Positions 34,661 through 45,145 of a stretch of DNA of 64,000 nt are shown one piece after another. Every line of letters starts with the position of its first letter. The stretch's first letter is position 1. A program made the translations under genes and the position numbers. The notes below the pieces were generated by a model. That model had not been told where the DNA came from. It saw only the letters and a program-made list of their open reading frames with translations, and did not search any database. The DNA comes from Pseudomonas fluorescens (GTDB lineage Bacteria; Pseudomonadota; Gammaproteobacteria; Pseudomonadales; Pseudomonadaceae): contig NZ_CABVHQ010000010.1 of assembly GCF_902497895.1 (NCBI RefSeq), positions 57,635 through 121,634 on the forward strand, written 5' to 3'.

Positions 34661-34771
34661 TAGGAGCTGCCGGTCGACGCTCGATTGCTCGAGAAAAACC
34701 GAAAGGCGCCGCGTTCATCCAGCAAACACGCGTCATCGTTAACGTCCATCGCGAGCAAGCTCGCTCCTACA
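34661..34771. repeat. REP fragments of both families in the bamB-der spacer
   Basis: A partial TGTAGGAGCTGCCG unit (34661-34674) and a partial CATCGCGAGCAAGCTCGCTC unit (34747-34771) occur side by side. Neither has its opposite half. Confidence 0.6.
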
Positions 34772-34812
34772 ACAATGCGGCTTGGGGGGTCACCCCAAGC
34801 ATAGTCAAAGCA

Positions 34813-35964
34813 TTACTTGATGGTCAGGGCTTCCAGCTTGCCACTGTTGCCATACACATAAATCGTATCACCCACTACCAGCGGACGGGCACGCAGGCCA
34901 TCGCTGTCGATGCGCTCACGACCGACGAAACGGCCATCCACCTGGCTCAACAGGTGCAGGTAGCCTTCCATGTCACCGACTGCCACGTAGCTGGAAAACA
35001 CTTCCGGTGCCGAGAGCTGACGGCGCGCCAGCGAGTCGTTGGTCCACAATGCTGTGGTCGAACGCTCGTCGACACCCTCCATGGTGCCCGAAGCCAGGCT
35101 CACGTAAACGCTGCCAAAACCTTGAGCAACGCCGGCATAGCTGGAAGCATCACGCTGCCAGAGCGGGCGACCGCTTTCCAGATCCAGGGCCGCAACGCGA
35201 CCTTGATAGCTGGCGACATACAGGGTGCTGCCGGACAGCAGCAGGCCACCGTCGATGTCGACCACACGATCCAGCTCCGAACGACCTTGCGGAATGGCAA
35301 CGCGTTGTTCCCAGACCGGCACACCGTTGGAAATATCCAGTGCGACCACTTTACCGGTCGACAAGCCGGCAACCGCCAGGCGGCTGGTAACGATCGGCGC
35401 ACTGGTGCCGCGCAGAGTCAGGACCGCCGGAGTGCTGTCGTAGAGCCAGCGTTGATTGCCAGTGGCGGCGTCGAGGCCGATCAGACGGTCATCCTGAGTC
35501 TGAATCACCACCACGTCACCGTTGGTGGCAGGCGGTGCGAGCACTTCACTGGTCACGCGAGCGCGCCATTTCTCTTCACCGCTGCTCGAATCCAGCGCTA
35601 CCACTTCGCCTTTCAGCGTACCGATCATGACCAGACCGTAACCCACACCAACGGCGCCGGAAACAGGCAGTTCGAGATCTTTCTTCCATTTGACGTCGCC
35701 GTTACTGCGATCCAGCGCCATGATCACGCCGGTGACATCGCCCGCATAGAGGGTGTCGCCATCAATCGCCGGCACCAACATGTTGAAGGTCTTGCCCTGG
35801 CCGTCACCGACCGAACGACTCCACTGCTTTTGCAGGACCACTTCTTCCTTGAAGTCGACCAGCTCAGCCGGTGGCAATTCTTTTTTGCTGTTGCTGCTGC
35901 AACCCGCGGCCAGAACGGCCAGAGTCAGCAATGCTGCATGTTTCCAACGGATCACGTCACGCAT
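34813..35964 (-). CDS. bamB: outer membrane assembly lipoprotein BamB
   Basis: BamB is a lipoprotein of the BAM complex that inserts beta-barrel proteins into the outer membrane. The 383-aa protein has a lipoprotein signal with the lipobox LAAGC (Cys at about 21) and an eight-bladed beta-propeller. The propeller shows repeated blades such as VVALDSSSGEEKW, LIGLDAATGNQRW and VVALDISNGVPVW. ATG at 35964 overlaps the stop of the upstream TPR gene by 8 bases, suggesting coupling. Confidence 0.96.
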   Translation of the reverse strand: MRDVIRWKHAALLTLAVLAAGCSSNSKKELPPAELVDFKEEVVLQKQWSRSVGDGQGKTFNMLVPAIDGDTLYAGDVTGVIMALDRSNGDVKWKKDLELPVSGAVGVGYGLVMIGTLKGEVVALDSSSGEEKWRARVTSEVLAPPATNGDVVVIQTQDDRLIGLDAATGNQRWLYDSTPAVLTLRGTSAPIVTSRLAVAGLSTGKVVALDISNGVPVWEQRVAIPQGRSELDRVVDIDGGLLLSGSTLYVASYQGRVAALDLESGRPLWQRDASSYAGVAQGFGSVYVSLASGTMEGVDERSTTALWTNDSLARRQLSAPEVFSSYVAVGDMEGYLHLLSQVDGRFVGRERIDSDGLRARPLVVGDTIYVYGNSGKLEALTIK

Positions 35965-36598
35965 CCCCTTTGGCCAGGTCGTCCAGCTTGATTTGTAAAC
36001 CACCGACCGCCGCCTCATCGGACAACGCAGCCTTGGCCTTTTGGTACGCAGCATAGGCTTCGTCGGTACGACCCAACTGGACCAGCAGATCACCCTTGAG
36101 CTCTTCACGAGTGGCCAGGAATGCCTTGTCGGTATCGCCTTCGAGCAGCTTCAGGGCTTCGTCGGCCTTGTTCTGTGCAGCCAGCACCTGAGCCAGGCGC
36201 TGACGGGCGACTTCACCCAGGGTCGGGTTGGCCGGTTTGTCGGCCACGGCCTTGAGCTCCTTCACCGCGTCATCCAGCTTGCCGGTCTCGACCGCGACTT
36301 TCGCCACGAACAGGCTGCCATACTGGGCGTAGGCGGTGCCGCCGAACTCGTTGTTCAACTTGCCGGCCAGGTCCGCAACACGGGCGGGGTCAGGCTTGCC
36401 GTCTGGGGTCAGGGTCGTTTCCAGCAGTTGCTGATAGAGCATCGAGGCGCCTTGCGACTGATTGCTCTGATACTTCTGAAACGCCTGCCAGCCGAACACG
36501 ATAACCAGCGCCAACAGGCCGCCAGTGAGCAGAGGTTTGCCGTTACGCGTCCACCAGTCCTTCAAATCCGCCAGCTGTTCATCTTCGCTACTCGACAC
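35957..36598 (-). CDS. YfgM-like TPR membrane protein
   Basis: The 213-aa protein has one membrane helix near residues 20-40 (KPLLTGGLLALVIVFGWQAF) followed by periplasmic TPR repeats (about residues 60-205). YfgM homologues associate with the SecYEG/PpiD periplasmic chaperone network. The start is GTG with AAGGAG nine bases upstream. It lies between hisS and bamB, the position of yfgM in E. coli and in other Pseudomonas. Confidence 0.9.
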   Translation of the reverse strand: MSSSEDEQLADLKDWWTRNGKPLLTGGLLALVIVFGWQAFQKYQSNQSQGASMLYQQLLETTLTPDGKPDPARVADLAGKLNNEFGGTAYAQYGSLFVAKVAVETGKLDDAVKELKAVADKPANPTLGEVARQRLAQVLAAQNKADEALKLLEGDTDKAFLATREELKGDLLVQLGRTDEAYAAYQKAKAALSDEAAVGGLQIKLDDLAKGDA

Positions 36599-36638
36599 CC
36601 CAATACTCCTTATTCGCTAAATCGGCTGTTTGACAGCT

Positions 36639-37928
36639 TCAACCCTGCACGACGCAGGTGGCCAGGTGCGCAGCAAGCGCGTCCCAGGCGATGCTTTGTT
36701 GTTCGCCCTGGCCACGCAGCGGTTTGAAACCCACCACTTGCCGGGACAATTCGTCGTCACCGAGAATCAGTGCATACAGCGCACCGCTCTTGTCGGCTTT
36801 CTTGAACTGGCTTTTGAAGCTGCCGGCGCCGGCATTGATCTGCAGGCGCAGGTTCGGCAATTGATCGCGTACCTGCTCGCTCAAGGTCAGGGCGGCGATT
36901 TCGGCCGCTTCACCGAAGGCACAGAGGTAGACATCGACCTGGCGGGAGATTTCTTCCGGGATCTTTTCCAGGGTTTCCAACAGCAGTACCAGACGCTCGA
37001 TACCCATGGCGAAACCAACGCCCGGGGTCGGCTTGCCGCCCATCTGCTCGACCAGGCCGTCGTAACGGCCACCGGCACATACCGTGCCCTGGGCGCCCAG
37101 TTGATCGGTGACCCACTCGAAAACGGTCTTGCTGTAGTAATCCAGCCCGCGCACCAGCTTCGGGTTGAGCACATACGGAATATCGGCAGCATCCAGGCGA
37201 GCCTTGAGGCCCTCGAAGTGCACGCGGGATTCTTCGTCCAGGTAATCGGCCATTTTCGGCGCGTCTGCCAGCACGGCTTGAGTCTCGGCGTTCTTGGTAT
37301 CGAGCACGCGCAACGGGTTGGTTTTCAACCGGCGCTGGCTGTCTTCGTCCAATTGATCGAGGCGAGCCGAGAGGTACTCCACCAGTGCCTCGCGATAACG
37401 ACCGCGGGACTCGCTGGTGCCCAGGCTGTTGAGCTCGAGCTTGACCGCGTCACGGATGCCCAGCTCGCCCCAGAGGCGCCAGGTCAACACGATCAGCTCG
37501 GCATCGATGTCCGGACCGTCGAGGTTGAAGACTTCGCAACCGATCTGGTGGAACTGGCGATAACGGCCTTTCTGCGGACGCTCGTGGCGGAACATCGGGC
37601 CGATGTACCAGAGTTTCTGCACCTGGCCGCCACCGGTGATGCCGTGCTCGAGCACTGCGCGCACGCAGGCCGCGGTGCCTTCAGGGCGCAAGGTCAGGGA
37701 ATCGCCGTTGCGGTCGGCGAAGGTGTACATCTCTTTTTCGACGATGTCGGTCACTTCACCGATGGAGCGTTTGAACAGCTCGGTGAACTCAACGATCGGC
37801 ATACGGATCTGCTTGTAACCATAGTTATCCAGCAGACGCGAGACGGTACCTTCGAAATGACGCCACAGGGGAGTCTGCTCGGGCAGGATGTCGTTCATGC
37901 CACGAATGGCTTGCAAAGACTTGCTCAC
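36639..37928 (-). CDS. hisS: histidyl-tRNA synthetase
   Basis: HisS charges tRNA-His. The 429-aa class II enzyme starts [18 protein letters not shown]. Motif 2 is in [23 protein letters not shown], and the histidine-binding loops contain [15 protein letters not shown] and [28 protein letters not shown]. The C-terminal anticodon-binding domain ends normally. It lies 37 bases after ispG in the same direction. Confidence 0.98.
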   Translation of the reverse strand: MSKSLQAIRGMNDILPEQTPLWRHFEGTVSRLLDNYGYKQIRMPIVEFTELFKRSIGEVTDIVEKEMYTFADRNGDSLTLRPEGTAACVRAVLEHGITGGGQVQKLWYIGPMFRHERPQKGRYRQFHQIGCEVFNLDGPDIDAELIVLTWRLWGELGIRDAVKLELNSLGTSESRGRYREALVEYLSARLDQLDEDSQRRLKTNPLRVLDTKNAETQAVLADAPKMADYLDEESRVHFEGLKARLDAADIPYVLNPKLVRGLDYYSKTVFEWVTDQLGAQGTVCAGGRYDGLVEQMGGKPTPGVGFAMGIERLVLLLETLEKIPEEISRQVDVYLCAFGEAAEIAALTLSEQVRDQLPNLRLQINAGAGSFKSQFKKADKSGALYALILGDDELSRQVVGFKPLRGQGEQQSIAWDALAAHLATCVVQG

Positions 37929-37965
37929 TTAAAATCCTTAAATTCGTTCGGCTCTTTAGTCGGGC

Positions 37966-39075
37966 TCAGCCGCGAGCGATCAGCGCTGCGTCGGCTTCGA
38001 CCTTTTCGGCCGCTTTCTGGCGGATCAGCCTTTCCAGCTCATCCACCAGATTGTCATTCGTCAATTTCTGCGCCGGTTTACCGTCGATATAAATCAGGTT
38101 CGGCGTACCACCGGTCAGGCCGATATGCGCCTCTTTGGCTTCACCCGGACCGTTCACTACGCAACCGATCACCGCGACATCCAGCGGCACCAGCAGATCT
38201 TCCAGGCGCATTTCCAGTTCATTCATGGTTTTCACCACATCGAAGTTCTGCCGCGAACAGCTTGGGCAGGCGATGAAGTTGATACCACGGGACCGCAAGT
38301 GCAGGGATTTGAGAATGTCGTAGCCGACTTTCACTTCCTCGACCGGATCGGCCGCCAACGAGATGCGAATAGTATCGCCAATCCCGTCGGCCAGCAGCAT
38401 ACCGAGGCCCACGGCAGATTTCACCGTGCCTGAACGCAAACCACCGGCTTCGGTGATGCCCAGGTGCAGCGGCTGAACGATCTCCTTGGCCAGCAGGCGA
38501 TAGGCTTCGACGGCCATGAACACGTCGGAGGCCTTTACGCTGACCTTGAAGTCCTTGAAATTCAGGCGTTCAAGGTGTTCGACGTGACGCAGTGCAGACT
38601 CCACCAGCGCCGCCGGAGTCGGCTCGCCGTATTTCTTCTGCAGGTCTTTTTCCAGGGAACCGGCGTTGACCCCGATGCGGATCGGGATCCCGCGGTCACG
38701 GGCGGCATCGACCACGGCGCGCACCCGGTCTTCGCGACCGATGTTGCCCGGGTTGATCCGCAGGCAATCGACGCCCAGTTCGGCCACGCGCAGAGCGATC
38801 TTGTAGTCGAAATGGATATCGGCAACCAAAGGCACCTTGACCAGTTGCTTGATCCGGCCGAAGGCTTCGGCAGCGTCCATATCGGGCACCGAAATGCGCA
38901 CGATATCGACACCCGCGGCTTCCAGACGGTTGATCTGGGCGACGGTGGCCGCGACATCATTGGTGTCGCTGTTGGTCATGCTCTGCACGGCGATCGGCGC
39001 ATCGCCGCCCACCGGTACCGAGCCGACCCAGATCTTGCGGGACTCGCGACGTTTGATTGGAGATTCGCCGTGCAT
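37966..39075 (-). CDS. ispG: (E)-4-hydroxy-3-methylbut-2-enyl-diphosphate synthase
   Basis: IspG (GcpE) is a [4Fe-4S] enzyme of the MEP isoprenoid pathway. The 369-aa protein has the short form without the plant-type insert. Iron-sulfur ligands are visible in [11 protein letters not shown] and [12 protein letters not shown]. The TIM-barrel N-terminus starts [28 protein letters not shown]. It starts 3 bases after the rodZ stop, in the standard order. Confidence 0.97.
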   Translation of the reverse strand: MHGESPIKRRESRKIWVGSVPVGGDAPIAVQSMTNSDTNDVAATVAQINRLEAAGVDIVRISVPDMDAAEAFGRIKQLVKVPLVADIHFDYKIALRVAELGVDCLRINPGNIGREDRVRAVVDAARDRGIPIRIGVNAGSLEKDLQKKYGEPTPAALVESALRHVEHLERLNFKDFKVSVKASDVFMAVEAYRLLAKEIVQPLHLGITEAGGLRSGTVKSAVGLGMLLADGIGDTIRISLAADPVEEVKVGYDILKSLHLRSRGINFIACPSCSRQNFDVVKTMNELEMRLEDLLVPLDVAVIGCVVNGPGEAKEAHIGLTGGTPNLIYIDGKPAQKLTNDNLVDELERLIRQKAAEKVEADAALIARG

Positions 39076-39078
39076 GAC

Positions 39079-40083
39079 TTATTGACCTAACTTCAGGCGA
39101 GCGGTCTCGCCACTGGTGAACGGAGCGATGTCGACCGCCTGCCCGTTGTAGCTGATCTGTACGCCACGGGCATAACCCAGGCGTACCGAAAAGGGTGGCT
39201 TGCCGCTGACTTCGACGTTTTCGCCCTTGCGCTTGAGACCGCTCAACAGCACTTTGCCGCTGGCATCGGAAACCTGGGTCCAGCAGTCAGCAACGAACTG
39301 CAGTCGAACCTTTCCGGCACCGGCGGCTGGCGTGGTCGCTACCGGAGCGGTTGCAACCGGCGTCGCCACAACCGCTGCCGCAGTGGCAGGAGCAGCAGCG
39401 ATAGGTGCGACGGGAGTTAATGGAACTGGGACGCCTGGAGCCGGAGCGACTGGCGCTCCTGCTGGAGTCTCGGTAGTCGATTCAGTCGCATCGGCCTGGG
39501 CTTCGGCCGGCGACTGGCCAGGCAGTGCGAGACTGGTCTGGCCTTCGCTCTGGCCTTCGACAACGGCCTGGTCTTCCGGCTCGTCGATCGGGTGGATCTG
39601 CGTGGTGCCGTCGGCACCTTCGACTTCGACATGCTCCTGGTTGAGGCCGATCAGCTCCTTGGGCCGCAGCGAGGTCTGATCCTGCCACCAGATAAAGCCG
39701 CCACCGATCACTGCAATCAGCAACAGCAGGCTGACAATACGCAGGATGGTATGGGAAACCCGTACCGGCTCTTCGATACGTCCCAGACTGTGCACGGCAC
39801 TGCCCTGGGAGTCGGTACCGGTGTAGTGGTCGAAGTTCTGGACCAGCGCGGTCTGGTCCATGCCGAGCAATTTGGCATAAGCACGAATGTAGCCACGGGC
39901 AAAGGTGTGCCCTGGCAGCTTGTCGAAAGCGCCGGTCTCAAGGTTGCTCAATGAAGCCACGGTAAGATTGAGCTTCAAAGCCACTTCCGCCAGGGACCAG
40001 CCATTGCTTTCGCGGGCCTGACGCAAGGTCTCACCGGGGTTTACGCGAGTCGCTGCTACAACTTCGGGATGCGCCGCTTTCAT
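39079..40083 (-). CDS. rodZ: cytoskeletal protein RodZ
   Basis: RodZ links the MreB cytoskeleton to the cell envelope and helps keep the rod shape. The 334-aa protein has a cytoplasmic HTH domain (LRQARESNGWSLAEVALKLNLTVASLSNLE, about residues 19-48), a membrane helix near 112-132, a long Pro/Ala/Val-rich periplasmic linker (about 185-245), and a C-terminal DUF4115 domain. The start is the second of two adjacent ATGs and abuts the pilF stop. Confidence 0.93.
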   Translation of the reverse strand: MKAAHPEVVAATRVNPGETLRQARESNGWSLAEVALKLNLTVASLSNLETGAFDKLPGHTFARGYIRAYAKLLGMDQTALVQNFDHYTGTDSQGSAVHSLGRIEEPVRVSHTILRIVSLLLLIAVIGGGFIWWQDQTSLRPKELIGLNQEHVEVEGADGTTQIHPIDEPEDQAVVEGQSEGQTSLALPGQSPAEAQADATESTTETPAGAPVAPAPGVPVPLTPVAPIAAAPATAAAVVATPVATAPVATTPAAGAGKVRLQFVADCWTQVSDASGKVLLSGLKRKGENVEVSGKPPFSVRLGYARGVQISYNGQAVDIAPFTSGETARLKLGQ

Positions 40084-40841
40084 CATTGCTCCGACAGGTA
40101 TTGCTGATATTCCGGCGAACCGGGATAGAGTCGTTTTAATTGCAGGCCGTAACTTGCGGCCTTGTCGCGATCTTCGAACACTTTGGCCAGCCGAACGCCG
40201 AGCAATAGACTACGTGCATTTTGCTCGGCCAGCAGGCTAAAACGATCGTAGTAGTCGCGTGCGGGCACATAATGCCTGTCTTCGAAGGACAACTCAGCCA
40301 TTTCCAGCAGCGCGCGAGGTTGTTGACGGTTCAGGCGCAGGGCTTTTTCCAGCTGCTTTTGAGCCAGTTCACGCTGACCGAGCTTCGAGGCGGTCATGCC
40401 CAGGTTCTCGAAAACCCGCGAACGCTCAGGATAAAGGGTATCGGCGGCGGCTTGTTCAAAGCGTTCGTAAGCTTCTGTGTAACGCTTTTCTTCGAAAAGA
40501 AAACTGCCGTAGTTGTTCAGGATACGCGCATCGCCGGGCCGTCCGGACAACGCCTGGCGAAAGTGCTGGTCGGCAAGCTCCGGCTCCATTTCGGCCTGAA
40601 ACACCAGCCCCAGCGCCGCATTGGCATCCGGATCCGAATCATCCAGGTCGAGGGCTTTCTTGAGCGGGACTTTCGCCCGCTCGGTCATGCCCTGTTGCAA
40701 ATAGCCCAAACCCAGCTGCACGTAAGCCCCACGCGCCTCGTCCCGGCCCTTGCTCGTTTTCAGCGGGTTGAAATCACCCGACAGAACACAGCCAGTCAAC
40801 AGACTGGCGAATAGCACAAGCAGCGCGACGCGCAAGGTCAT
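40083..40841 (-). CDS. pilF: type IV pilus biogenesis lipoprotein PilF/PilW
   Basis: PilF is the pilotin that helps the PilQ secretin reach and assemble in the outer membrane. The 252-aa protein has a lipobox LLTGC (Cys at about 18). TPR repeats follow (for example YVQLGLGYLQQGMTERAKVPLKKALDLD and LGMTASKLGQRELAQKQLEKAL). Its stop overlaps the rodZ start. It is next to rlmN, as in P. aeruginosa. Confidence 0.94.
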   Translation of the reverse strand: MTLRVALLVLFASLLTGCVLSGDFNPLKTSKGRDEARGAYVQLGLGYLQQGMTERAKVPLKKALDLDDSDPDANAALGLVFQAEMEPELADQHFRQALSGRPGDARILNNYGSFLFEEKRYTEAYERFEQAAADTLYPERSRVFENLGMTASKLGQRELAQKQLEKALRLNRQQPRALLEMAELSFEDRHYVPARDYYDRFSLLAEQNARSLLLGVRLAKVFEDRDKAASYGLQLKRLYPGSPEYQQYLSEQ

Positions 40842-40853
40842 TGAGCTCCTCTC

Positions 40854-42002
40854 TCAGGTACGATTCGCAGCGCTTTGCGGTATATCGGACTCGGCGTTCA
40901 ACTCACGCACGGCGATATAACGTTCGCTGCGACGGGTGCGATCCAGCACCTGCCCTACCAATTGGCCACACGCGGCGTCGATGTCTTCACCGCGAGTGGT
41001 GCGCACGGTGACATTGAAGCCTGCATGATGCAGTTGATCCTGGAAACGGCGAATCGCGTTGTTGCTCGGGCGCTCGTAACCGGAATGGGGAAACGGGTTG
41101 AACGGGATCAGGTTGATCTTGCACGGGATGTTCTTGAGCAACTCGATCATTTCCACGGCGTGCTCGACCTTGTCATTGATGTCTTTGAGCAAGGTGTATT
41201 CGATGGTCAGCACGCGCTTCTCACCCAGGGTCGCCATATAGCGCTGGCACGACTCGAGGAGCATCTTCAGCGGGTATTTCTTGTTGATCGGGACCAACTG
41301 GTTACGCAGCGCATCGTTGGGTGCGTGCAGCGACAACGCCAGGGAAACGTCGATGTGCTTGGCCAGCTCATCGATCATCGGCACCACGCCAGAGGTGGAC
41401 AGAGTCACCCGACGCTTGGAGATGCCATAACCCAGGTCATCCATCATCAGATGCATGGCGGCCACGACGTTGTCGAAGTTCAGCAGCGGCTCACCCATGC
41501 CCATCATCACCACGTTGGTGATGGCACGGTCGGCGGTCGCCGGGATGCTGCCGAACGATTTATTGGCAATCCACACCTGGCCGATGACTTCGGCGGCGCT
41601 GAGGTTGCTATTGAAACCTTGCTTGCCGGTGGAGCAGAAACTGCAATCCAGGGCACAGCCTGCCTGGGACGAAACGCACAAGGTGCCGCGTTTGCCCTGG
41701 GGAATGTAAACGGTCTCGACGCAGCTGCCGGACGCCACGCGCACCACCCATTTACGGGTGCCGTCGGTGGAAATGTCCTCGCTGACGACTTCCGGACCAC
41801 GAATTTCAGCAACGACCTTGAGCTTTTCGCGCAAGGCCTTGCTGACGTTCGTCATGACGTCGAAATCATCGACGCCAAGGTGGTGAATCCACTTCATTAC
41901 CTGACCGGCACGGAAGCGCTTCTCCCCGATTGAGTCGAAGAATTTTTCCATTTCCAGCTGAGTCAGACCCAACAGGTTAGTTTTGCCAGTCGATGTAGTC
42001 AT
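40854..42002 (-). CDS. rlmN: 23S rRNA / tRNA adenine-C2 methyltransferase RlmN
   Basis: RlmN is a radical SAM enzyme that methylates A2503 in 23S rRNA and A37 in some tRNAs. The 382-aa protein has the radical SAM cluster [15 protein letters not shown] with three cysteines. The [12 protein letters not shown] motif and the conserved catalytic cysteines (one in [16 protein letters not shown]) are present. It starts 23 bases after ndk on the same strand. Confidence 0.97.
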   Translation of the reverse strand: MTTSTGKTNLLGLTQLEMEKFFDSIGEKRFRAGQVMKWIHHLGVDDFDVMTNVSKALREKLKVVAEIRGPEVVSEDISTDGTRKWVVRVASGSCVETVYIPQGKRGTLCVSSQAGCALDCSFCSTGKQGFNSNLSAAEVIGQVWIANKSFGSIPATADRAITNVVMMGMGEPLLNFDNVVAAMHLMMDDLGYGISKRRVTLSTSGVVPMIDELAKHIDVSLALSLHAPNDALRNQLVPINKKYPLKMLLESCQRYMATLGEKRVLTIEYTLLKDINDKVEHAVEMIELLKNIPCKINLIPFNPFPHSGYERPSNNAIRRFQDQLHHAGFNVTVRTTRGEDIDAACGQLVGQVLDRTRRSERYIAVRELNAESDIPQSAANRT

Positions 42003-42025
42003 GGATTCATCCTCACTCAGCGGCC

Positions 42026-42457
42026 TCAGGCCTTTTGAGCGACTGCTTCAACAGCAGGGAAAAAGAAAGCGATTTCACGTGCAGCAGCAGCTTCCGAGTC
42101 GGAACCGTGTACAGCGTTGGCGTCGATGGACTCAGCGAAGTCAGCACGGATGGTGCCGGCAGCAGCTTCTTTAGGGTTGGTAGCGCCCATCAGCTCGCGG
42201 TTCTTGGCGATAGCGTCTTCGCCTTCCAGAACCTGAACAACAACCGGGCCGGAGATCATGAATGCAACCAGGTCACCGAAGAAACCACGAGCACTGTGCT
42301 CAGCGTAGAAGCCTTCAGCTTCTTCTTTGGTCAGTTGCTTCTGCTCGGAAGCAACAACTTTCAGGCCTGCTTCTTCGAAACGGGCAACGATCTGGTCAGC
42401 AACGCCTTTTGCAACGGCGTCAGGCTTGATGATGGAGAAAGTACGTTGAACAGCCAT
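42026..42457 (-). CDS. ndk: nucleoside diphosphate kinase
   Basis: Ndk exchanges gamma-phosphates among nucleoside triphosphates. The 143-aa protein begins [18 protein letters not shown]. The active His is in [16 protein letters not shown], and [19 protein letters not shown] is present. A GGAGTTACATC ribosome site precedes the ATG. The promoter -10 appears to sit in the loop of the upstream terminator. Confidence 0.98.
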   Translation of the reverse strand: MAVQRTFSIIKPDAVAKGVADQIVARFEEAGLKVVASEQKQLTKEEAEGFYAEHSARGFFGDLVAFMISGPVVVQVLEGEDAIAKNRELMGATNPKEAAAGTIRADFAESIDANAVHGSDSEAAAAREIAFFFPAVEAVAQKA

Positions 42458-42492
42458 GATGTAACTCCAGAAACGATAATTTGTGAAAAATT

Positions 42493-42517
42493 AAACCCGC
42501 GAATTATACGCGGGTTT
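42493..42517 (-). terminator. isc operon terminator containing the ndk -10
   Basis: AAACCCGCG pairs with CGCGGGTTT (TAAACCCGCG/CGCGGGTTTA if extended by one pair) around a 7-base loop. TAATTTTTC follows on the minus strand. The loop holds TATAAT (42503-42508), a perfect -10 hexamer for ndk on the same strand. Confidence 0.7.
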
Positions 42518-42561
42518 AGGGGGATTTCCTAACTGCTTACAAGTCGCGACCTCTGCCCTCT

Positions 42562-42676
42562 GTAGGAGCTGCCGAAGGCTGCGATCTTTTGATCCTGGTC
42601 TTGCGCTTGAGATTCAAGTGGCATTGGAACAAATCGCAGCCTCGCTTCGCTCGTCAGCTCCTACTCAGCTCCTACG
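42562..42676. repeat. REP inverted pair between iscX and ndk
   Basis: GTAGGAGCTGCCGAAGGCTG faces a diverged inverted copy, followed by a further AGCTCCTAC half that contains the iscX stop codon. The centre contains CTTGAGATTCAAG. Confidence 0.82.
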
Positions 42677-42872
42677 CTGCTTCTTCGATCCAGGCAGTCT
42701 GAATGGCTTCGAGAACTTTCTCGCCGCCACGCTTGGGATCGTCACTGAACTCCGGCAACTCAAGCACCCAGCGGTGCAGATCGACGAAGTTGACCGACAG
42801 CGGATCCACATCCGGCTTGCTTTCAGCCAGCTGGATCGCGATTTCCAGCACATCAACCCATTTAAGACTCAT
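42672..42872 (-). CDS. iscX: Fe-S assembly protein IscX
   Basis: IscX is a small acidic protein that binds IscS and iron and modulates cluster assembly. The 66-aa sequence starts MSLKWVDVLEIAIQLAESKPDVDP and has the family motif VNFVDLHRWVLELPEFSDDP. It lies 14 bases after fdx and is the last gene of the isc operon. Its TAG stop falls inside a GTAGGAGC repeat half. Confidence 0.95.
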   Translation of the reverse strand: MSLKWVDVLEIAIQLAESKPDVDPLSVNFVDLHRWVLELPEFSDDPKRGGEKVLEAIQTAWIEEAA

Positions 42873-42886
42873 GACGATTCCTTGAA

Positions 42887-43228
42887 TCAGTGCGGCGCTT
42901 CGGCCGCATGGTTGAGCGAGTATTTCGGAATTTCGATGGTCAGGTCCTCAGTCCCGACCACAGCCTGACAGGTCAGGCGCGACTGCGCCTCCAGCCCCCA
43001 GGCCCGATCAAGATAGTCCTCTTCCAGGTCATCGGCCTCATTCAGCGAGTCAAAACCTTCGCGAATGATGCAGTGACAGGTAGTGCAGGCACAGACGCCG
43101 CCGCAGGCGCTCTCGATCTCGATATGGTTGTCATGGGCCACTTCGAGAATGGATTTGCCAGTCTCAGCCTCTACAACCATACCGTCCGGGCAATGCTCGG
43201 CGTGTGGCAGAAAAATGATCTGCGGCAT
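42887..43228 (-). CDS. fdx: [2Fe-2S] ferredoxin of the isc operon
   Basis: This electron-donating ferredoxin supports IscU cluster synthesis. The 113-aa protein has the adrenodoxin-type ligand set CGGVCACTTCHC plus a fourth cysteine in RLTCQAVVG. ATG at 43228 gives MPQIIFLPHAEHCPDG, the standard start. It is 3 bases from hscA. Confidence 0.96.
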   Translation of the reverse strand: MPQIIFLPHAEHCPDGMVVEAETGKSILEVAHDNHIEIESACGGVCACTTCHCIIREGFDSLNEADDLEEDYLDRAWGLEAQSRLTCQAVVGTEDLTIEIPKYSLNHAAEAPH

Positions 43229-43231
43229 CAA

Positions 43232-45094
43232 TTATTCCTCGATTTCATTCAGGTTGCGCCCCGCCAGAGCGGCTTTCACCGTCGAGTCCAGGCGGCGGGC
43301 AGCAAAGGCATCGGTCACTTGCGACAGACGCTTGGTCTGCTGCTCGATGGCGTAACCATCGGTACCTTTCATCAATTCGGTCAGTTCCTGCATCTGCAGT
43401 TCGATGACCATGCGCTCCTCGGCATCGAGCAGGCGTTCGCCGTCGACATCGAGGGCGCCCTGCACTGCTTCGATCAGGCGCTGCGCATCGACCTGTTGCT
43501 CGCGCAGCACACGGGCGACCTTGTCGTCGTTGGCATGCTGGAACGAATCCTTGAGCATCTTGGCGATTTCGCCGTCGGTCAGGCCGTAGGACGGCTTGAC
43601 CTGAATGCTGGCCTCCACGCCCGAACCCAGTTCCCGGGCCGCGACACTGAGCAGACCATCGGCATCGACCTGGAAGGTCACGCGAATCTTCGCCGCACCC
43701 GCGACCATGGCCGGAATACCGCGCAATTCAAAGCGTGCCAGGGAACGGCAGTCGCTGATCAGCTCACGCTCGCCTTGCAGCACGTGGATCGCCATGGCCG
43801 ACTGGCCATCCTTGTAAGTCGTGAAGTCCTGGGCGCGAGCGACGGGGATAGTGGTGTTGCGCGGAATCACCTTCTCCATCAGGCCGCCCATGGTTTCCAG
43901 GCCGAGGGACAACGGAATCACATCGAGCAGCAGCAGTTCGTCGCCATCGCGCTTGTTGCCGGCCAGGGTATCGGCCTGGATCGCAGCGCCAATGGCCACC
44001 ACTTGATCCGGATCGATCTCGGTCAGCGGTTCGCGACCGAAGGCTTCAGCGACCGCCTGGCGAACGCGAGGCACGCGAGTCGAGCCACCGACCATGACCA
44101 CGGCATGCACTTCTTCCAGCTCGATGCCGGAGTCACGTACAGCGCGGCGGCAGGCTTTCAGACTGCGAGCGACCATCGGCTCGATCAGCGCATCGAAGGC
44201 TTCACGGGTCAGCTCGGCTTTCCAGTCGCCATAAGCGACTTCAACGGCCGGAGCATTGGTCAGGGCTTCTTTGGCCGCGCAAGCGGTTTGCAGCAGATGG
44301 CGTTGCGCACCCGGATCGAGGTCGGCCGACAGACCGGCACTCTCGATGATCCAGCCAGCAATCGCGTGGTCGAAGTCATCGCCGCCCAGGGCACTGTCGC
44401 CGCCGGTAGCCAGGACTTCAAACACACCGCCGGTCAGGCGCAGAATCGAAATATCGAAGGTGCCGCCGCCCAGGTCATAAATGGCAACCAGGCCTTCGGC
44501 GTGTTGATCCAGACCGTAAGCCACGGCGGCGGCGGTCGGCTCATTGAGCAAACGCAGCACGTTCAGACCGGCCAGTTTGGCCGCATCCTTGGTGGCCTGA
44601 CGCTGAGCATCGTCGAAATAGGCCGGAACGGTAATCACCGCACCGACCAGTTCGCCACCCAGGGCCTCTTCGGCGCGCTGACGCAGCACCCTGAGGATAT
44701 CGGCGGAGACTTCGACCGGGCTTTTCGGGCCCTGAATGGTGTCGATGAACGGCATGTGCGACTGGCCACCGACAAAGCGGTAGGGCAGTTGGTCACCCAG
44801 CTGCTTGACGTCGGACAGACCACGACCCATCAAGCGCTTGACCGACAGCACGGTGTTCAAAGGATCGGTAGCGGCAGCCAGCCTGGCGGACATGCCGACT
44901 TCGACGCGATCAGCGTGATAGCGCACCGCGGACGGCAGAATGACCTGCCCGTCAGCGTCGGCCAGAGGCTCGGAAAGACCACTGCGCAATGCAGCGACCA
45001 GCGAATTGGTAGTGCCCAAGTCGATCCCCACAGCCAGACGACGCTGGTGCGGTTGAGGACTTTGGCCGGGTTCGGCGATCTGCAGTAGGGCCAT
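43232..45094 (-). CDS. hscA: Fe-S assembly chaperone HscA
   Basis: HscA is an Hsp70 chaperone that, with HscB, releases clusters from IscU by binding its LPPVK motif. The 620-aa protein has the Hsp70 ATPase domain ([37 protein letters not shown]), a substrate-binding domain and a C-terminal lid. It lies 51 bases after hscB. Confidence 0.97.
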   Translation of the reverse strand: MALLQIAEPGQSPQPHQRRLAVGIDLGTTNSLVAALRSGLSEPLADADGQVILPSAVRYHADRVEVGMSARLAAATDPLNTVLSVKRLMGRGLSDVKQLGDQLPYRFVGGQSHMPFIDTIQGPKSPVEVSADILRVLRQRAEEALGGELVGAVITVPAYFDDAQRQATKDAAKLAGLNVLRLLNEPTAAAVAYGLDQHAEGLVAIYDLGGGTFDISILRLTGGVFEVLATGGDSALGGDDFDHAIAGWIIESAGLSADLDPGAQRHLLQTACAAKEALTNAPAVEVAYGDWKAELTREAFDALIEPMVARSLKACRRAVRDSGIELEEVHAVVMVGGSTRVPRVRQAVAEAFGREPLTEIDPDQVVAIGAAIQADTLAGNKRDGDELLLLDVIPLSLGLETMGGLMEKVIPRNTTIPVARAQDFTTYKDGQSAMAIHVLQGERELISDCRSLARFELRGIPAMVAGAAKIRVTFQVDADGLLSVAARELGSGVEASIQVKPSYGLTDGEIAKMLKDSFQHANDDKVARVLREQQVDAQRLIEAVQGALDVDGERLLDAEERMVIELQMQELTELMKGTDGYAIEQQTKRLSQVTDAFAARRLDSTVKAALAGRNLNEIEE

Positions 45095-45145
45095 CGTTAT
45101 CAGGACTTATCTGTATATCAGGCGTGCGACCGGAGCGGCACTGGG

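Noticed and set aside
32630..34663. 677-codon frame opposite der
   Set aside because: Shadow of der, spanning a REP cluster and a terminator; no start signal.
42890..45088. 732-codon open frame opposite hscA and fdx
   Set aside because: Antisense to two well-supported genes and without any recognisable domain.
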